Shown: positions 1 through 6,169, numbered from the stretch's first letter. The stretch is 7,641 nt of DNA from an uncultured Clostridia bacterium (GCA_944390615.1 CALXRJ010000144.1:1-7641); one strand, 5' to 3'. Notes: generated by a model not told the origin, from the letters alone. Made by a program: numbers and translations.

Positions 1-2
1 CA

Positions 3-245
3 AAAAATCTAGCAACAGAAATGACAAATTACAATGTAACTGAAAAAGATATGTATGGTGAAGAAAGTATAACTGATGAGCATATAGATAATAATTTAAG
101 TGTAAGAAATATGTTAAATAAAAGAGGTATAAAACCTGAAAATTTAAAACCAGCAGAAGATTTAAAGAAATTAGAAAGAAGAGTAAAATCAGAAAATAAG
201 AAAATAGCGGATAGTAATAAATTGCCTAAAAATGGAATGAATTAA
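3..245 (+). CDS. DinD/BRO-family protein, C-terminal fragment (5' end outside window)
   Basis: The frame is open to the left edge, so this is the last ~80 codons of a longer gene; the ATG at 21 is probably internal. The visible part is hydrophilic and ends in a segment with VRNMLNKRGIKPENL followed by EDLKKLERRVKSENKK. From memory of the family this matches the C-terminal tail of DinD-like (DNA-damage-inducible protein D) and BRO-N/antirepressor-type proteins, where a threonine/histidine-containing stretch leads to a V-R-x-x-L...G-x-x-P-E-x-L motif and a basic K-x-x-E tail. The role of DinD is linked to the SOS response and RecA inhibition in E. coli, but relatives of this type are often carried on mobile elements. 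The catalytic or DNA-binding N-terminus cannot be seen, so the assignment rests on the tail only. It ends with TAA just before a hairpin terminator. Confidence 0.6.
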   Translation, partial: KNLATEMTNYNVTEKDMYGEESITDEHIDNNLSVRNMLNKRGIKPENLKPAEDLKKLERRVKSENKKIADSNKLPKNGMN

Positions 246-250
246 AACTT

Positions 251-275
251 GAGGTCGCATTTTTAGCGACTTTTT
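251..275 (+). terminator. Rho-independent terminator of the DinD-like gene
   Basis: A GTCGC (254-258)/GCGAC (266-270) stem with a seven-base AT-rich loop is followed directly by TTTTT (271-275). The stem can extend outward by weaker A-U and G-U pairs. It lies 6 bases after the stop codon at 245. Its GGTCGCA arm recurs in the hairpins at 1624-1646 and 2002-2038. Confidence 0.75.
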
Positions 276-337
276 AACATATATAGCTCAATCTTACACT
301 ATTCAATTTTGCTAAGTAATAAAAACATTCTAAAAGC

Positions 338-366
338 TTGTATTATGTAGAATACTGTGCTAAAAT
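338..366 (+). promoter_or_regulatory. Sigma-A promoter with extended -10 for the 418-1533 gene
   Basis: The -35 is TTGTAT (338-343), the spacer is 17 bases, and the -10 is TAAAAT (361-366) preceded by TGC, giving an extended -10 (TGn). Transcription would start near 373, about 45 bases before the start codon. It lies downstream of the terminator at 251-275, so the next gene appears to be independently transcribed. Confidence 0.6.
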
Positions 367-404
367 ATACAAGTAACAATACAAATGTATTTATTTTATT
401 TAAT

Positions 405-410
405 AGGAGG
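405..410 (+). promoter_or_regulatory. Ribosome binding site that sets the start at 418
   Basis: AGGAGG ends 7 bases before the ATG at 418. The open frame begins at an earlier ATG (385), but that codon has no Shine-Dalgarno sequence and lies only about 12 bases after the predicted transcription start. The AGGAGG would then sit inside the coding region, so 418 is the better start. Confidence 0.8.
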
Positions 411-417
411 CAAAATT

Positions 418-1533
418 ATGGGAGAAATGCGGTTGTACAGACGAAAAGACATCGAAATACCTTGTTTCACAGAAAAGGAGGCTGATACTTATCAAGCGTT
501 TTTCGAATTCTTAGGAATAAGAGTCAAAACAAATATATTTAATGTTAAGTTACTTCAAAAAGTACTAAAAGGTATCGATAAAGAAAATCTTAAGATGGAT
601 TTTGAAACGCTACGGGAATATATAAAAGAGGAATATTACGACGAGCTTTACGAAGAAGCTCTTGACACAATTCTTAAAGTTATTTCAACCTATCATTTAG
701 AAGAAATTATGCATATAATCAAATATGAACTCTCATGGAAATATTCTAAAGAAATGAAACAAAATCTCTGGGATGCAGCTACAGAATTAAGGCACATATA
801 TTTTAGTGAAAATGGTAAAAATCCTTATATAGCAAATGTTATGTTGGAATGTCTTCCTCTATGTGATAAAGATATTTTGGCTGACTATGATTTACCACTC
901 AAAGTAATACTATTAGATATACAAAGAGATATAGAAGGAGAATATAATGGTTTCATTTCAGCTAGAATAAATTTACTAAAATCTTTTGCAGCAATTAAAA
1001 GTTTTGTTGACATGGGGTATGAAGGTAAAGTACTATTGTCTTTAAAATTGGATACGGAAGAAGCGGAAAAACTACATCATAGTCTGTTTGAGTGTATGTC
1101 TAATAGAAGATATTTCATAACTCAGGAGCAGTTGCTGAATTGTGGACGTTCTCTAGTGAAAACAAAAAAAAGTATAAGAAATTATCAATGTCTAGGGGAA
1201 GCATACAATAGGACAGCCAGAACAAAAAGTGTTGAGAGAGAAGCAGAAGAATATTATGCAAAAGCAATTGAGTTTTATGAGAAATGTATTGCCCTTTTTG
1301 AAGATAAGGGACCTGATACAATTTTTGATATAAAAGCTGTATTAGAAGCTAAAGTTTCCTCAACCTACTTATTATATGATCATAATCAAAAGTGGAAAAC
1401 CGACGAAAGAGTGAATAAATATTGGAAATTTGTAGCGAGTCTAAAAAGAGGTAAGTATTTAGAAATGATTGAAAAGCAATTGGGAGTTGAAGATGCTAAA
1501 AAATGGATAGATAAGGTTGCAGATCCAGGATAA
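418..1533 (+). CDS. Unrecognised helical protein with a TPR-like C-terminal half, 371 aa
   Basis: I do not recognise this protein. From the chosen start it is 371 residues, soluble-looking, with no signal peptide, no transmembrane stretch and no obvious nucleotide-binding or catalytic motif. It is rich in charged amphipathic helices. Residues ~252-292 read like one TPR unit: a helix with CLGEAYNRTA, then AEEYYAKAIEFYEKCIAL. The helices on either side could be further divergent solenoid repeats, with W335-containing helices at the end. Codon choice looks somewhat different from the neighbours: more CTT/CTC/CTA leucine, and CGG, ACG and GAC codons that are scarce in galE and the 6170 gene. That suggests a foreign or accessory origin, but this is a visual impression without a count. 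It has its own promoter and stands between a DinD-like gene and a deletion scar. A scaffold, regulator or phage/plasmid-derived role is possible; none is shown. Confidence 0.75.
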   Translation: MGEMRLYRRKDIEIPCFTEKEADTYQAFFEFLGIRVKTNIFNVKLLQKVLKGIDKENLKMDFETLREYIKEEYYDELYEEALDTILKVISTYHLEEIMHIIKYELSWKYSKEMKQNLWDAATELRHIYFSENGKNPYIANVMLECLPLCDKDILADYDLPLKVILLDIQRDIEGEYNGFISARINLLKSFAAIKSFVDMGYEGKVLLSLKLDTEEAEKLHHSLFECMSNRRYFITQEQLLNCGRSLVKTKKSIRNYQCLGEAYNRTARTKSVEREAEEYYAKAIEFYEKCIALFEDKGPDTIFDIKAVLEAKVSSTYLLYDHNQKWKTDERVNKYWKFVASLKRGKYLEMIEKQLGVEDAKKWIDKVADPG

Positions 1534-1623
1534 GTTTATTGATATCAACGTTACTGATAGTTTTGAACTGTATAAGTTTGCCTTTGTAAGTAACCTAAAA
1601 CAATTCAATAGGTGAGTATTTAA

Positions 1624-1646
1624 TAGCGGTCGCATTGCGACCGCTA
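1624..1646. terminator. Near-perfect hairpin, probable terminator of the lost asnB copy
   Basis: Arms TAGCGGTCGCA (1624-1634) and TGCGACCGCTA (1636-1646) are perfect inverted repeats around one base. It lies 10 bases beyond the stop of the minus-strand asnB remnant, in the place where the intact asnB has its own hairpin (2002-2038). The U-run on either strand is weak (TTAAATA on the minus side), so its strength is uncertain. It could also end plus-strand transcription from the 418-1533 gene, about 90 bases after that stop. Nothing else is evident in 1534-1623. Confidence 0.55.
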
Positions 1647-1656
1647 ACATCATATT

Positions 1657-1746
1657 TTACAACTCAATTTTAGGCTGATACCTCTCCAGCCACATATTCA
1701 CTTGGCAAATGTATGCCTTAAGTTAAGGTTCTGTCATTGAATGTCA
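1657..1746 (-). pseudogene. asnB: Degenerate 3' end of a second asparagine synthetase gene
   Basis: Read on the minus strand this gives MTEP, a TAA stop, then LKAYICQVNMWLERYQPKIEL and a TAA at 1657-1659. This is the expected C-terminus of clostridial AsnB. It aligns to the end of the intact asnB (2052-2134): 56 of 69 bases match between 1663-1731 and 2058-2126, and 18 of 26 residues match once the intact gene is read in its restored frame. Most differences fall at third codon positions, which suggests that the two copies diverged while both were still coding. Similarity fades at about 1740-1746, where the DUF4143 fragment begins. The rest of this asnB copy is gone. Confidence 0.8.
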
Positions 1747-2000
1747 GAAAAAACTTGCATAAATTAATGTATTTTGAAAGAAAAAGTACTTTAGAAATTG
1801 ATTTTGTATTAAATATAGATGGAAAAGTTACAGCAATTGAGGTTAAGTCAGGAAAAAATAAACAAGCAAAATCTTTGAAATCAATTATACAAAATTATAA
1901 AACAGTAACAAGGTATATGAAATTTGAAAATGATTGTAATATTTATAAAGATGAAGAGAATATAGAACATTATCCATTATTTATGATTATGTTTATATAG
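1741..2000 (+). pseudogene. 3' fragment of a DUF4143-type ATPase/nuclease gene
   Basis: About 86 codons remain in frame up to TAG at 1998-2000. The segment YFERKSTLEIDFVLNIDG followed by AIEVKSGKNKQAKSL matches the C-terminal DUF4143 domain of AAA_14/DUF4143 proteins. That domain is a PD-(D/E)XK nuclease-like fold, with the acidic residue in EIDF and the E-x-K of IEVKSG visible. Full members are about 400 residues with an N-terminal P-loop ATPase domain; here that domain and the start of DUF4143 are missing. The only in-frame start candidates are TTG at 1737, inside asnB-derived sequence, and an internal ATG at 1767. Neither has a ribosome binding site, so I treat the fragment as dead. It ends one base before the hairpin at 2002-2038. 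Confidence 0.75.
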
Positions 2001-2001
2001 A

Positions 2002-2038
2002 TTAAACTAGAGGTCGCAAATTGCGACCTCTAGTTTAA
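2002..2038. terminator. Bidirectional terminator between the DUF4143 fragment and asnB
   Basis: There is a perfect 18-base inverted repeat (2002-2019 and 2021-2038) around a single central base. The inner arm is GAGGTCGCAA and the outer part is TTAAACTA, so either strand produces an A-run, stem and U-run arrangement. It can end asnB (minus) and the DUF4143 gene (plus). Confidence 0.8.
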
Positions 2039-2079
2039 AAAGTGGATAAATTTATATCTCAATCTTTGGCTCATACTTC

Positions 2080-3900
2080 TCAAGCCACATATTTACCTGA
2101 CAAAGGTATGCCATAAGCTGAGGTCCGAGTCATTAACTGCCCAAACCAAGGTCTTGAAAACGCCTTTCCATCTGTATTTAAAATATCTAAAATAGTATCA
2201 CGATTTAGTAAAGAATGAATTGGACTAGCAGAATCCTTCATAATATCAGTAAGCATCGATTTAACAGCTTTTAGATAAGTTGGATTATGTGTCTTAGGAT
2301 AAGGCGATTTTTTCCTATTTACAATCTCCTCTGGAAGAAAATCCTTCATAATATGACGAAGAATACCTTTTTCTCTACCTTTATAAGCTTTCATTTCCCA
2401 AGGTACATTATACATATATTCTGCTAATCGATAATCACAAAAAGGAACACGAACCTCAAAACCATTTGCCATACTCATACGGTCAGCTCGTTCTAAAAGA
2501 GTTTGCATAAACCAAGTTATAGTAAGATAAGAAACTCTCCTTTTTTGAGAAGTTTCAAAAGAATCCTGATCCAAAATTTCTACATTAGCAAGGCTTTGAT
2601 AATATCGCATGTCGATATATTCTTTTAAATTAACTTTATTAGCAATGGATGGATTTAATAGATTTTGTCTTTCTTGAATAGCAATTGACCAAGGAAAGGT
2701 TCTTGCATCTAAAGCGTCTTCACGGAAAAACCAAGGATAGCCTCCAAAAATTTCATCAGCACATTCACCCATCAAAGTAACCGTTTTTTCCTTTTTCACT
2801 TCTTTACAAAATAGATACAAAGAAGAATCCACATCTGCCATACCAGGTACATCTCGCGCAATCATAGCATCTTCCAAAGCAGATGCCAATTCTGGCGTGT
2901 CAAGAACTACCTTATGATGTTGGGAATAGGTATTTTGACTCATAAGGTCAATATAATAGTTATCAGAATTTGGTTGAAAATCTGATTTTACAAAATTTTT
3001 ATCATTATCCACATAATCAACAGAATAAGTATCTAAAGGAGCCAAGCCTTCTTTTTTCAAATAATCAGAAGTGAATTTTGTAATGATACTAGAATCAAGC
3101 CCACCTGATAAAAAGGTACAAAGAGGCATATCAGAAACAAGTTGCCTAGCAATAGCATCTTCTAATAGAGCACGAAGATGGATACATGTTTCTTCAAAAT
3201 CTTCGAAATGAGGTTTCGTTTCCAATTCCCAATAAGTTTCGATATGAAGGCCAGATTTATTATAAATAGCAAAGTGACCAGGTTTTATTTCATATATATT
3301 TTTATAAACCGTTAAACCAGGTGTATGAGCAGGTCCTACACCGAACAATTCCGAAATTCCTTGCTGATCTATTATTTTTTCAAAATTAGGATAGGCAAAA
3401 ATCGCTTTTAATTCAGAAGCAAAAATAAGCCCTTGATCAAATTCGGTATAAAAAAAAGGTTTTACGCCAAAATGATCTCTTGCCATAAATAATTCTTCTG
3501 TTTTAGAATTCCAGATAGCAAAAGCAAATATACCATTCAAATGATGAACAACATCATTCCCATAGTATATGTAACTTTTTAAGAGAACTTCTGTATCGGA
3601 ATAGCCAAAAAAAGTAAATCCATTTTCTAATAAAGTATTCTTAAGTTCTTTTGTATTATAAATTTGCCCATTATAAACAATCGCATACTCACCAAGAGAA
3701 AATCTTTCTACCATAGGCTGTTTGCCGCCTTGTGGGTCAATAACAATAAGCCTTTTATGACCAAGTGCTACATTTTTATTTAGGTACATACCTTCTTCAT
3801 CTGGTCCGCGCTTAGCTAAAGTTTGAACCATCTTATTTAAAACATTTTTTTTATTTGGTAAATCTTTTTGATAGTTTACCAAACCAACAATTCCACACAT
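2080..3900 (-). CDS. asnB: Asparagine synthetase, glutamine-hydrolysing; 3' end frameshifted
   Basis: This cytosolic enzyme makes asparagine from aspartate, glutamine and ATP. The N-terminal glutaminase domain starts MCGIVG, with Cys2 as nucleophile after Met removal. It carries R50 (GHKRL), RGPD (31-34), YNGQ (76-79) and GYSDTE (99-104). The synthetase domain has the ATP pyrophosphatase loop FLSGGLDSS (263-271) and GECADEIFGGY (378-388). The start is fixed by the invariant MCGI and by AAGGAGG at 3906-3912. The reading frame as given is 606 residues and ends in RTSAYGIPLSGKYVA. Skipping one base at 2127 restores the usual clostridial ending (GPQLMAYLCQVN, then MWLEKYEPKIEI) with a TAA at 2052-2054, for 615 residues. 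The last native residue before the shift is Thr591. All catalytic motifs lie upstream of it, so activity may survive. No T-box leader fits in the short upstream region. The gene is divergent from rpmF. Confidence 0.95.
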   Translation of the reverse strand: MCGIVGLVNYQKDLPNKKNVLNKMVQTLAKRGPDEEGMYLNKNVALGHKRLIVIDPQGGKQPMVERFSLGEYAIVYNGQIYNTKELKNTLLENGFTFFGYSDTEVLLKSYIYYGNDVVHHLNGIFAFAIWNSKTEELFMARDHFGVKPFFYTEFDQGLIFASELKAIFAYPNFEKIIDQQGISELFGVGPAHTPGLTVYKNIYEIKPGHFAIYNKSGLHIETYWELETKPHFEDFEETCIHLRALLEDAIARQLVSDMPLCTFLSGGLDSSIITKFTSDYLKKEGLAPLDTYSVDYVDNDKNFVKSDFQPNSDNYYIDLMSQNTYSQHHKVVLDTPELASALEDAMIARDVPGMADVDSSLYLFCKEVKKEKTVTLMGECADEIFGGYPWFFREDALDARTFPWSIAIQERQNLLNPSIANKVNLKEYIDMRYYQSLANVEILDQDSFETSQKRRVSYLTITWFMQTLLERADRMSMANGFEVRVPFCDYRLAEYMYNVPWEMKAYKGREKGILRHIMKDFLPEEIVNRKKSPYPKTHNPTYLKAVKSMLTDIMKDSASPIHSLLNRDTILDILNTDGKAFSRPWFGQLMTRTSAYGIPLSGKYVA

Positions 3901-3920
3901 AAAAACCTCCTTAATAAAAG

Positions 3921-3950
3921 TATATGAAAGAGATTTTTAAATGGTGTCAA
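3921..3950 (-). promoter_or_regulatory. Possible asnB promoter
   Basis: On the minus strand there is a perfect TTGACA (3945-3950). The -10 is less certain: CATATA (3921-3926) at 18 bases is a weak match, and TATACT (3919-3924) is a good match but at 20 bases. Either would give a very short leader of about 13 bases that still includes the AAGGAGG at 3906-3912. Confidence 0.4.
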
Positions 3951-3983
3951 AGAAAAAGCTGATAAAAATTTTTGGCACATAGG

Positions 3984-4012
3984 TTGACAAAAGCAAAAAA
4001 AGAATGTATAAT
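3984..4012 (+). promoter_or_regulatory. Consensus sigma-A promoter of rpmF-secG
   Basis: TTGACA (3984-3989), a 17-base spacer and TATAAT (4007-4012) match the housekeeping consensus at all twelve positions. Transcription should start near 4019, giving a leader of about 69 bases. The leader ends in AAGAGGAGGG (4071-4080), 7 bases before the rpmF start. This fits a highly expressed ribosomal protein gene. Confidence 0.85.
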
Positions 4013-4087
4013 CTTGTGGTGTGAATAAAAAGATGAAAAATATGGATATAACACATATATATTTCGTTACAAGAGGAGGGAATAAAA

Positions 4088-4276
4088 ATGGCACAACCAA
4101 AAAGAAGATGGTCAAAAGCTAGAACCCATAGCAAAAGATCAACTTGGAAACTAGAAACACCAAAATTTACAAAATGTTCAAATTGTGGTGAACCTGTATT
4201 ACCACACACACTATGCTCAAACTGTGGATACTATGATGGAAAACAAATCGTAGTAAAAAAAGACAATAATGAGTAA
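4088..4276 (+). CDS. rpmF: Large-subunit ribosomal protein bL32
   Basis: The protein has 62 residues, the normal length for bL32. It starts MAQPKRRWSKARTHSKRS, the basic N-terminal extension that packs against 23S rRNA near the subunit's exit region. A zinc ribbon follows with Cys30, Cys33 (CSNC), Cys43 and Cys46 (CSNC), so this is the zinc-binding (C+) form and not a cysteine-free paralogue made under zinc starvation. RBS GAGGAGGG at 4073-4080. In many Bacillota rpmF follows a yceD (DUF177) gene; here it is first in its transcript, right behind a perfect promoter, and is followed 23 bases later by secG, with which it is probably cotranscribed. Confidence 0.97.
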   Translation: MAQPKRRWSKARTHSKRSTWKLETPKFTKCSNCGEPVLPHTLCSNCGYYDGKQIVVKKDNNE

Positions 4277-4299
4277 TAATCCATAGGGAGGAAAAATAA

Positions 4300-4548
4300 A
4301 TGCAAATTGTAAGAGGAATATTGATTGTCATATATTTTATTGTATGTTTAGCTTTAATAATACTTGCAATGGTACAATCAAAAGAGGATGCAGGGTTATC
4401 TTCAACAATAACTGGAACATCAACCAATAACTTCTTTGAAAAAAATAAAGGAAATACCAGGGAAGGAAAGCAAAAAAAATGGACAGTTATTTTAGGAATT
4501 GTTCTTGTCATTCTTTGCATTGCTTTAGGAGCTATTTATTCAATTTAG
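4300..4548 (+). CDS. secG: Protein translocase subunit SecG
   Basis: An 82-residue membrane protein with two hydrophobic helices (about 5-25 and 61-81) joined by a polar linker, the SecG layout. The family signature after the first helix, QSK...GL followed by a G/S/T-rich stretch (residues 26-42), is present. SecG is the small accessory subunit of the SecYEG channel that assists SecA-driven export. AGGGAGG at 4285-4291 lies 8 bases before ATG. The gene follows rpmF by 23 bases and is closed by the terminator at 4565-4629. secG often precedes rnr and smpB in Bacillota; that arrangement is absent here. Confidence 0.93.
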   Translation: MQIVRGILIVIYFIVCLALIILAMVQSKEDAGLSSTITGTSTNNFFEKNKGNTREGKQKKWTVILGIVLVILCIALGAIYSI

Positions 4549-4564
4549 AGCAAAAAAATAAAAA

Positions 4565-4629
4565 GTAACCTGATATAAATTTAAGTAAAAGTTAAAAACT
4601 TTTTATTAAGTTTATATCAGGTTATTTTT
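4565..4629 (+). terminator. Long hairpin terminator of rpmF-secG
   Basis: Arms 4567-4584 and 4606-4623 pair over 18 bases with one G-U pair (AACCTGATATAAA against its complement). T4566-A4624 extends the stem. The loop contains its own small stem (AAAAGTT/AACTTTT). TTTTT follows at 4625-4629. It may also stop the convergent gene at 4688-4936 if read from the other strand. Confidence 0.85.
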
Positions 4630-4687
4630 GGTTAATTTAATTATACGATTTAATAATATGTAATTTTCTAGGAGGTATTTTACTAAT

Positions 4688-4936
4688 TTAATCCAACTGC
4701 TTTTTCACCATATCTGCTACAATACCACAAATGATAAATTCTACAAAAAAATAACTACTTAATTTTAAAATAGTTAATCCTAATTCATATAAGAAGAAAT
4801 TATGTACAGCCAATAAATAAATAGCAAGTAGTATGACACTAAAAATTAAAATACCAAAACAAATTTTGATACCAATTTTCATAATTTTTAAATCTATTTC
4901 ATCTAAATTATAAAATAAATTTTTTAAATATTTCAT
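4688..4936 (-). CDS. Small two-helix membrane protein of unknown function, 82 aa
   Basis: The N-terminal part is polar (MKYLKNLFYNLDEIDLKIMK). Two hydrophobic helices follow at about residues 21-44 and 52-74, the second containing an acidic residue (Glu66 in FFVEFIICG), and the protein ends in a short basic tail, KKQ. I recall small proteins of this style, a NLxEIDxKIMK start and an FIIEFIICG helix, as conserved hypotheticals in gut Clostridia, but have no function to offer. A modest RBS (AGAAAGG, minus strand 4947-4953) lies 10 bases before ATG. It points toward secG and shares its upstream region with galE. It could be a small regulator or chaperone of a membrane complex, but nothing here shows that. 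Confidence 0.7.
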   Translation of the reverse strand: MKYLKNLFYNLDEIDLKIMKIGIKICFGILIFSVILLAIYLLAVHNFFLYELGLTILKLSSYFFVEFIICGIVADMVKKQLD

Positions 4937-4974
4937 AAAATCAAAACCTTTCTTTTTAAAGAGATTTATATAAA

Positions 4975-5004
4975 TATGTTAACATAAAACGGAAAAGAAT
5001 ACAA
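4975..5004 (-). promoter_or_regulatory. Possible promoter of the 82-aa gene, overlapping a 12-base palindrome
   Basis: Minus strand: TTGTAT (4999-5004), 17 bases, then TAACAT (4976-4981) preceded by TGT as an extended -10. The -10 lies within a perfect 12-base palindrome, TATGTTAACATA (4975-4986), which could be an operator. The promoter elements are 4/6 matches, so this is tentative. Confidence 0.4.
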
Positions 5005-5036
5005 TGTAAAAAAATTCAAAAAATACCATATTTTAC

Positions 5037-5065
5037 TTGAAACTTAAAAAACAAAATGATACAAT
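5037..5065 (+). promoter_or_regulatory. galE promoter with extended -10
   Basis: TTGAAA (5037-5042), a 17-base spacer, and TACAAT (5060-5065) preceded by TGA form an extended -10 promoter. The start would be near 5072, about 20 bases before the ATG. AAAGGAGG (5077-5084) follows. Confidence 0.7.
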
Positions 5066-5092
5066 AACAAAAAATCAAAGGAGGAATGAAAA

Positions 5093-6100
5093 ATGGCAAT
5101 TTTATTACCAGGAGGGGCAGGCTATATAGGAAGCCATACAGCAGTTGAATTATTAAAACAAGGAAAAGAAATAGTTATAATAGATAATTTTTCGAATAGT
5201 AATAAAAAAGCATTAGAAGCAATCAAACAAATTACAGGAAAAGATTTCAAGTTTTATGAAATTGACTATATGGATAGAGAAAAACTAGAAAAAGTTTTTC
5301 AAGAAAATAAAATAGATGCAGTTATCAATTTTGCAGGATATAAAGCAGTTGGAGAATCCGTAAAAAAACCATTAGATTATTATTATAATAATGTAGCAGG
5401 AGCTATGGTGTTATTACAAACCATGGCAAAATATGGTGTAAAAAAATTTGTATTTAGTTCATCAGCAACCATATATGGCAAACAAGAATCACCAAAATAT
5501 GTAGAAACCATGGAAAGAAAAACAGCATCAAGCCCATATGGAACAACCAAAATTATGATAGAACAAATTTTAGAAGACATGTATAAAGCTGATAACACGT
5601 GGAAAATATCCATCTTACGATATTTCAACCCTGTTGGAGCCCATGAAACAGGGCTATTGGGAGAAAATCCAAATGGCATACCAAATAATTTAATGCCATT
5701 TATTCAAAAAGTTGCGATAGGAGAATTAAAAGAACTAACCATATTTGGAAACGACTATAATACACCAGATGGAACCTGTAGAAGAGATTATTTACATGTA
5801 GTAGATTTAGCAATTGGTCATATAAAAGCCTTAGAAAAATTAGAGCAATCTGATGAAGGTGTATATGTATACAATTTAGGAACAGGAACACCAATTAGTG
5901 TATTAGAATTAGTAACTACTTTTATGAAAGTAAATCATATTGATGTACCATACAAATATGGAGAAAGAAGAGCAGGAGACTTAGACGAATTTTATGCAGA
6001 TCCAACCAAAGCAGAAAATGAGTTAGGATGGAAAGCTACGAGAACAGTTGAGGATATGTGTAGAGATTCTTGGAATTATATTCAGAAAAATAAATCTTAA
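5093..6100 (+). CDS. galE: UDP-glucose 4-epimerase
   Basis: This cytosolic enzyme interconverts UDP-glucose and UDP-galactose with tightly bound NAD, supplying sugar nucleotides for galactose use or for glycan and cell-wall polysaccharides. At 335 residues it is full length. The Rossmann motif GGAGYIGSH (7-15) leads the protein. Asp31-Asn32 follow the second strand for NAD ribose contact. Ser124 (SSSATIYG, 122-129) and Y149-x-x-x-K153 (YGTTK) are the catalytic residues. RYFNPVGAH (176-184) and CRRDYLHVVDLA (229-240) are typical of GalE and not of other short-chain epimerases. Pro6 replaces the usual Thr before GGAG. The start is supported by AAAGGAGG with 8-base spacing. No galK or galT neighbours are visible, so a role in glycan precursor supply is as likely as galactose breakdown. 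No clear terminator separates it from the next gene. Confidence 0.96.
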   Translation: MAILLPGGAGYIGSHTAVELLKQGKEIVIIDNFSNSNKKALEAIKQITGKDFKFYEIDYMDREKLEKVFQENKIDAVINFAGYKAVGESVKKPLDYYYNNVAGAMVLLQTMAKYGVKKFVFSSSATIYGKQESPKYVETMERKTASSPYGTTKIMIEQILEDMYKADNTWKISILRYFNPVGAHETGLLGENPNGIPNNLMPFIQKVAIGELKELTIFGNDYNTPDGTCRRDYLHVVDLAIGHIKALEKLEQSDEGVYVYNLGTGTPISVLELVTTFMKVNHIDVPYKYGERRAGDLDEFYADPTKAENELGWKATRTVEDMCRDSWNYIQKNKS

Positions 6101-6169
6101 TGTTTAAAAAAATAAGAAAAAAACAAAGATGAATAAAAAGTAAAAAACAGAAAGGAGACTCTTAGCTAT

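Noticed and set aside
378..391. Short inverted repeat AATAC-N4-GTATT near the start of the 418 transcript
   Set aside because: Five-base AT-rich arms are expected by chance here.
385..417. Earlier in-frame ATG for the 371-residue protein
   Set aside because: No ribosome binding site; AGGAGG at 405-410 is correctly placed for the ATG at 418 instead.
1737..1766. TTG start giving an 87-residue DUF4143 protein
   Set aside because: The TTG lies in asnB-derived sequence with no ribosome binding site, so the frame is a by-product of the deletion.
3901..4020. T-box or other riboswitch upstream of asnB
   Set aside because: The predicted leader is far too short and no specifier or antiterminator structure is visible.
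4033..4122. 29-codon frame in the rpmF leader overlapping the rpmF start
   Set aside because: No Shine-Dalgarno sequence and no recognisable product; likely chance in AT-rich DNA.
4670..4690. AGGAGG at 4670-4675 without a gene behind it
   Set aside because: No start codon at a usable distance on the plus strand; it lies at the 3' side of the minus-strand membrane protein gene.
5383..5894. Minus-strand open frames inside galE
   Set aside because: They lie opposite a full-length conserved gene, have no ribosome binding site, and resemble no known protein.
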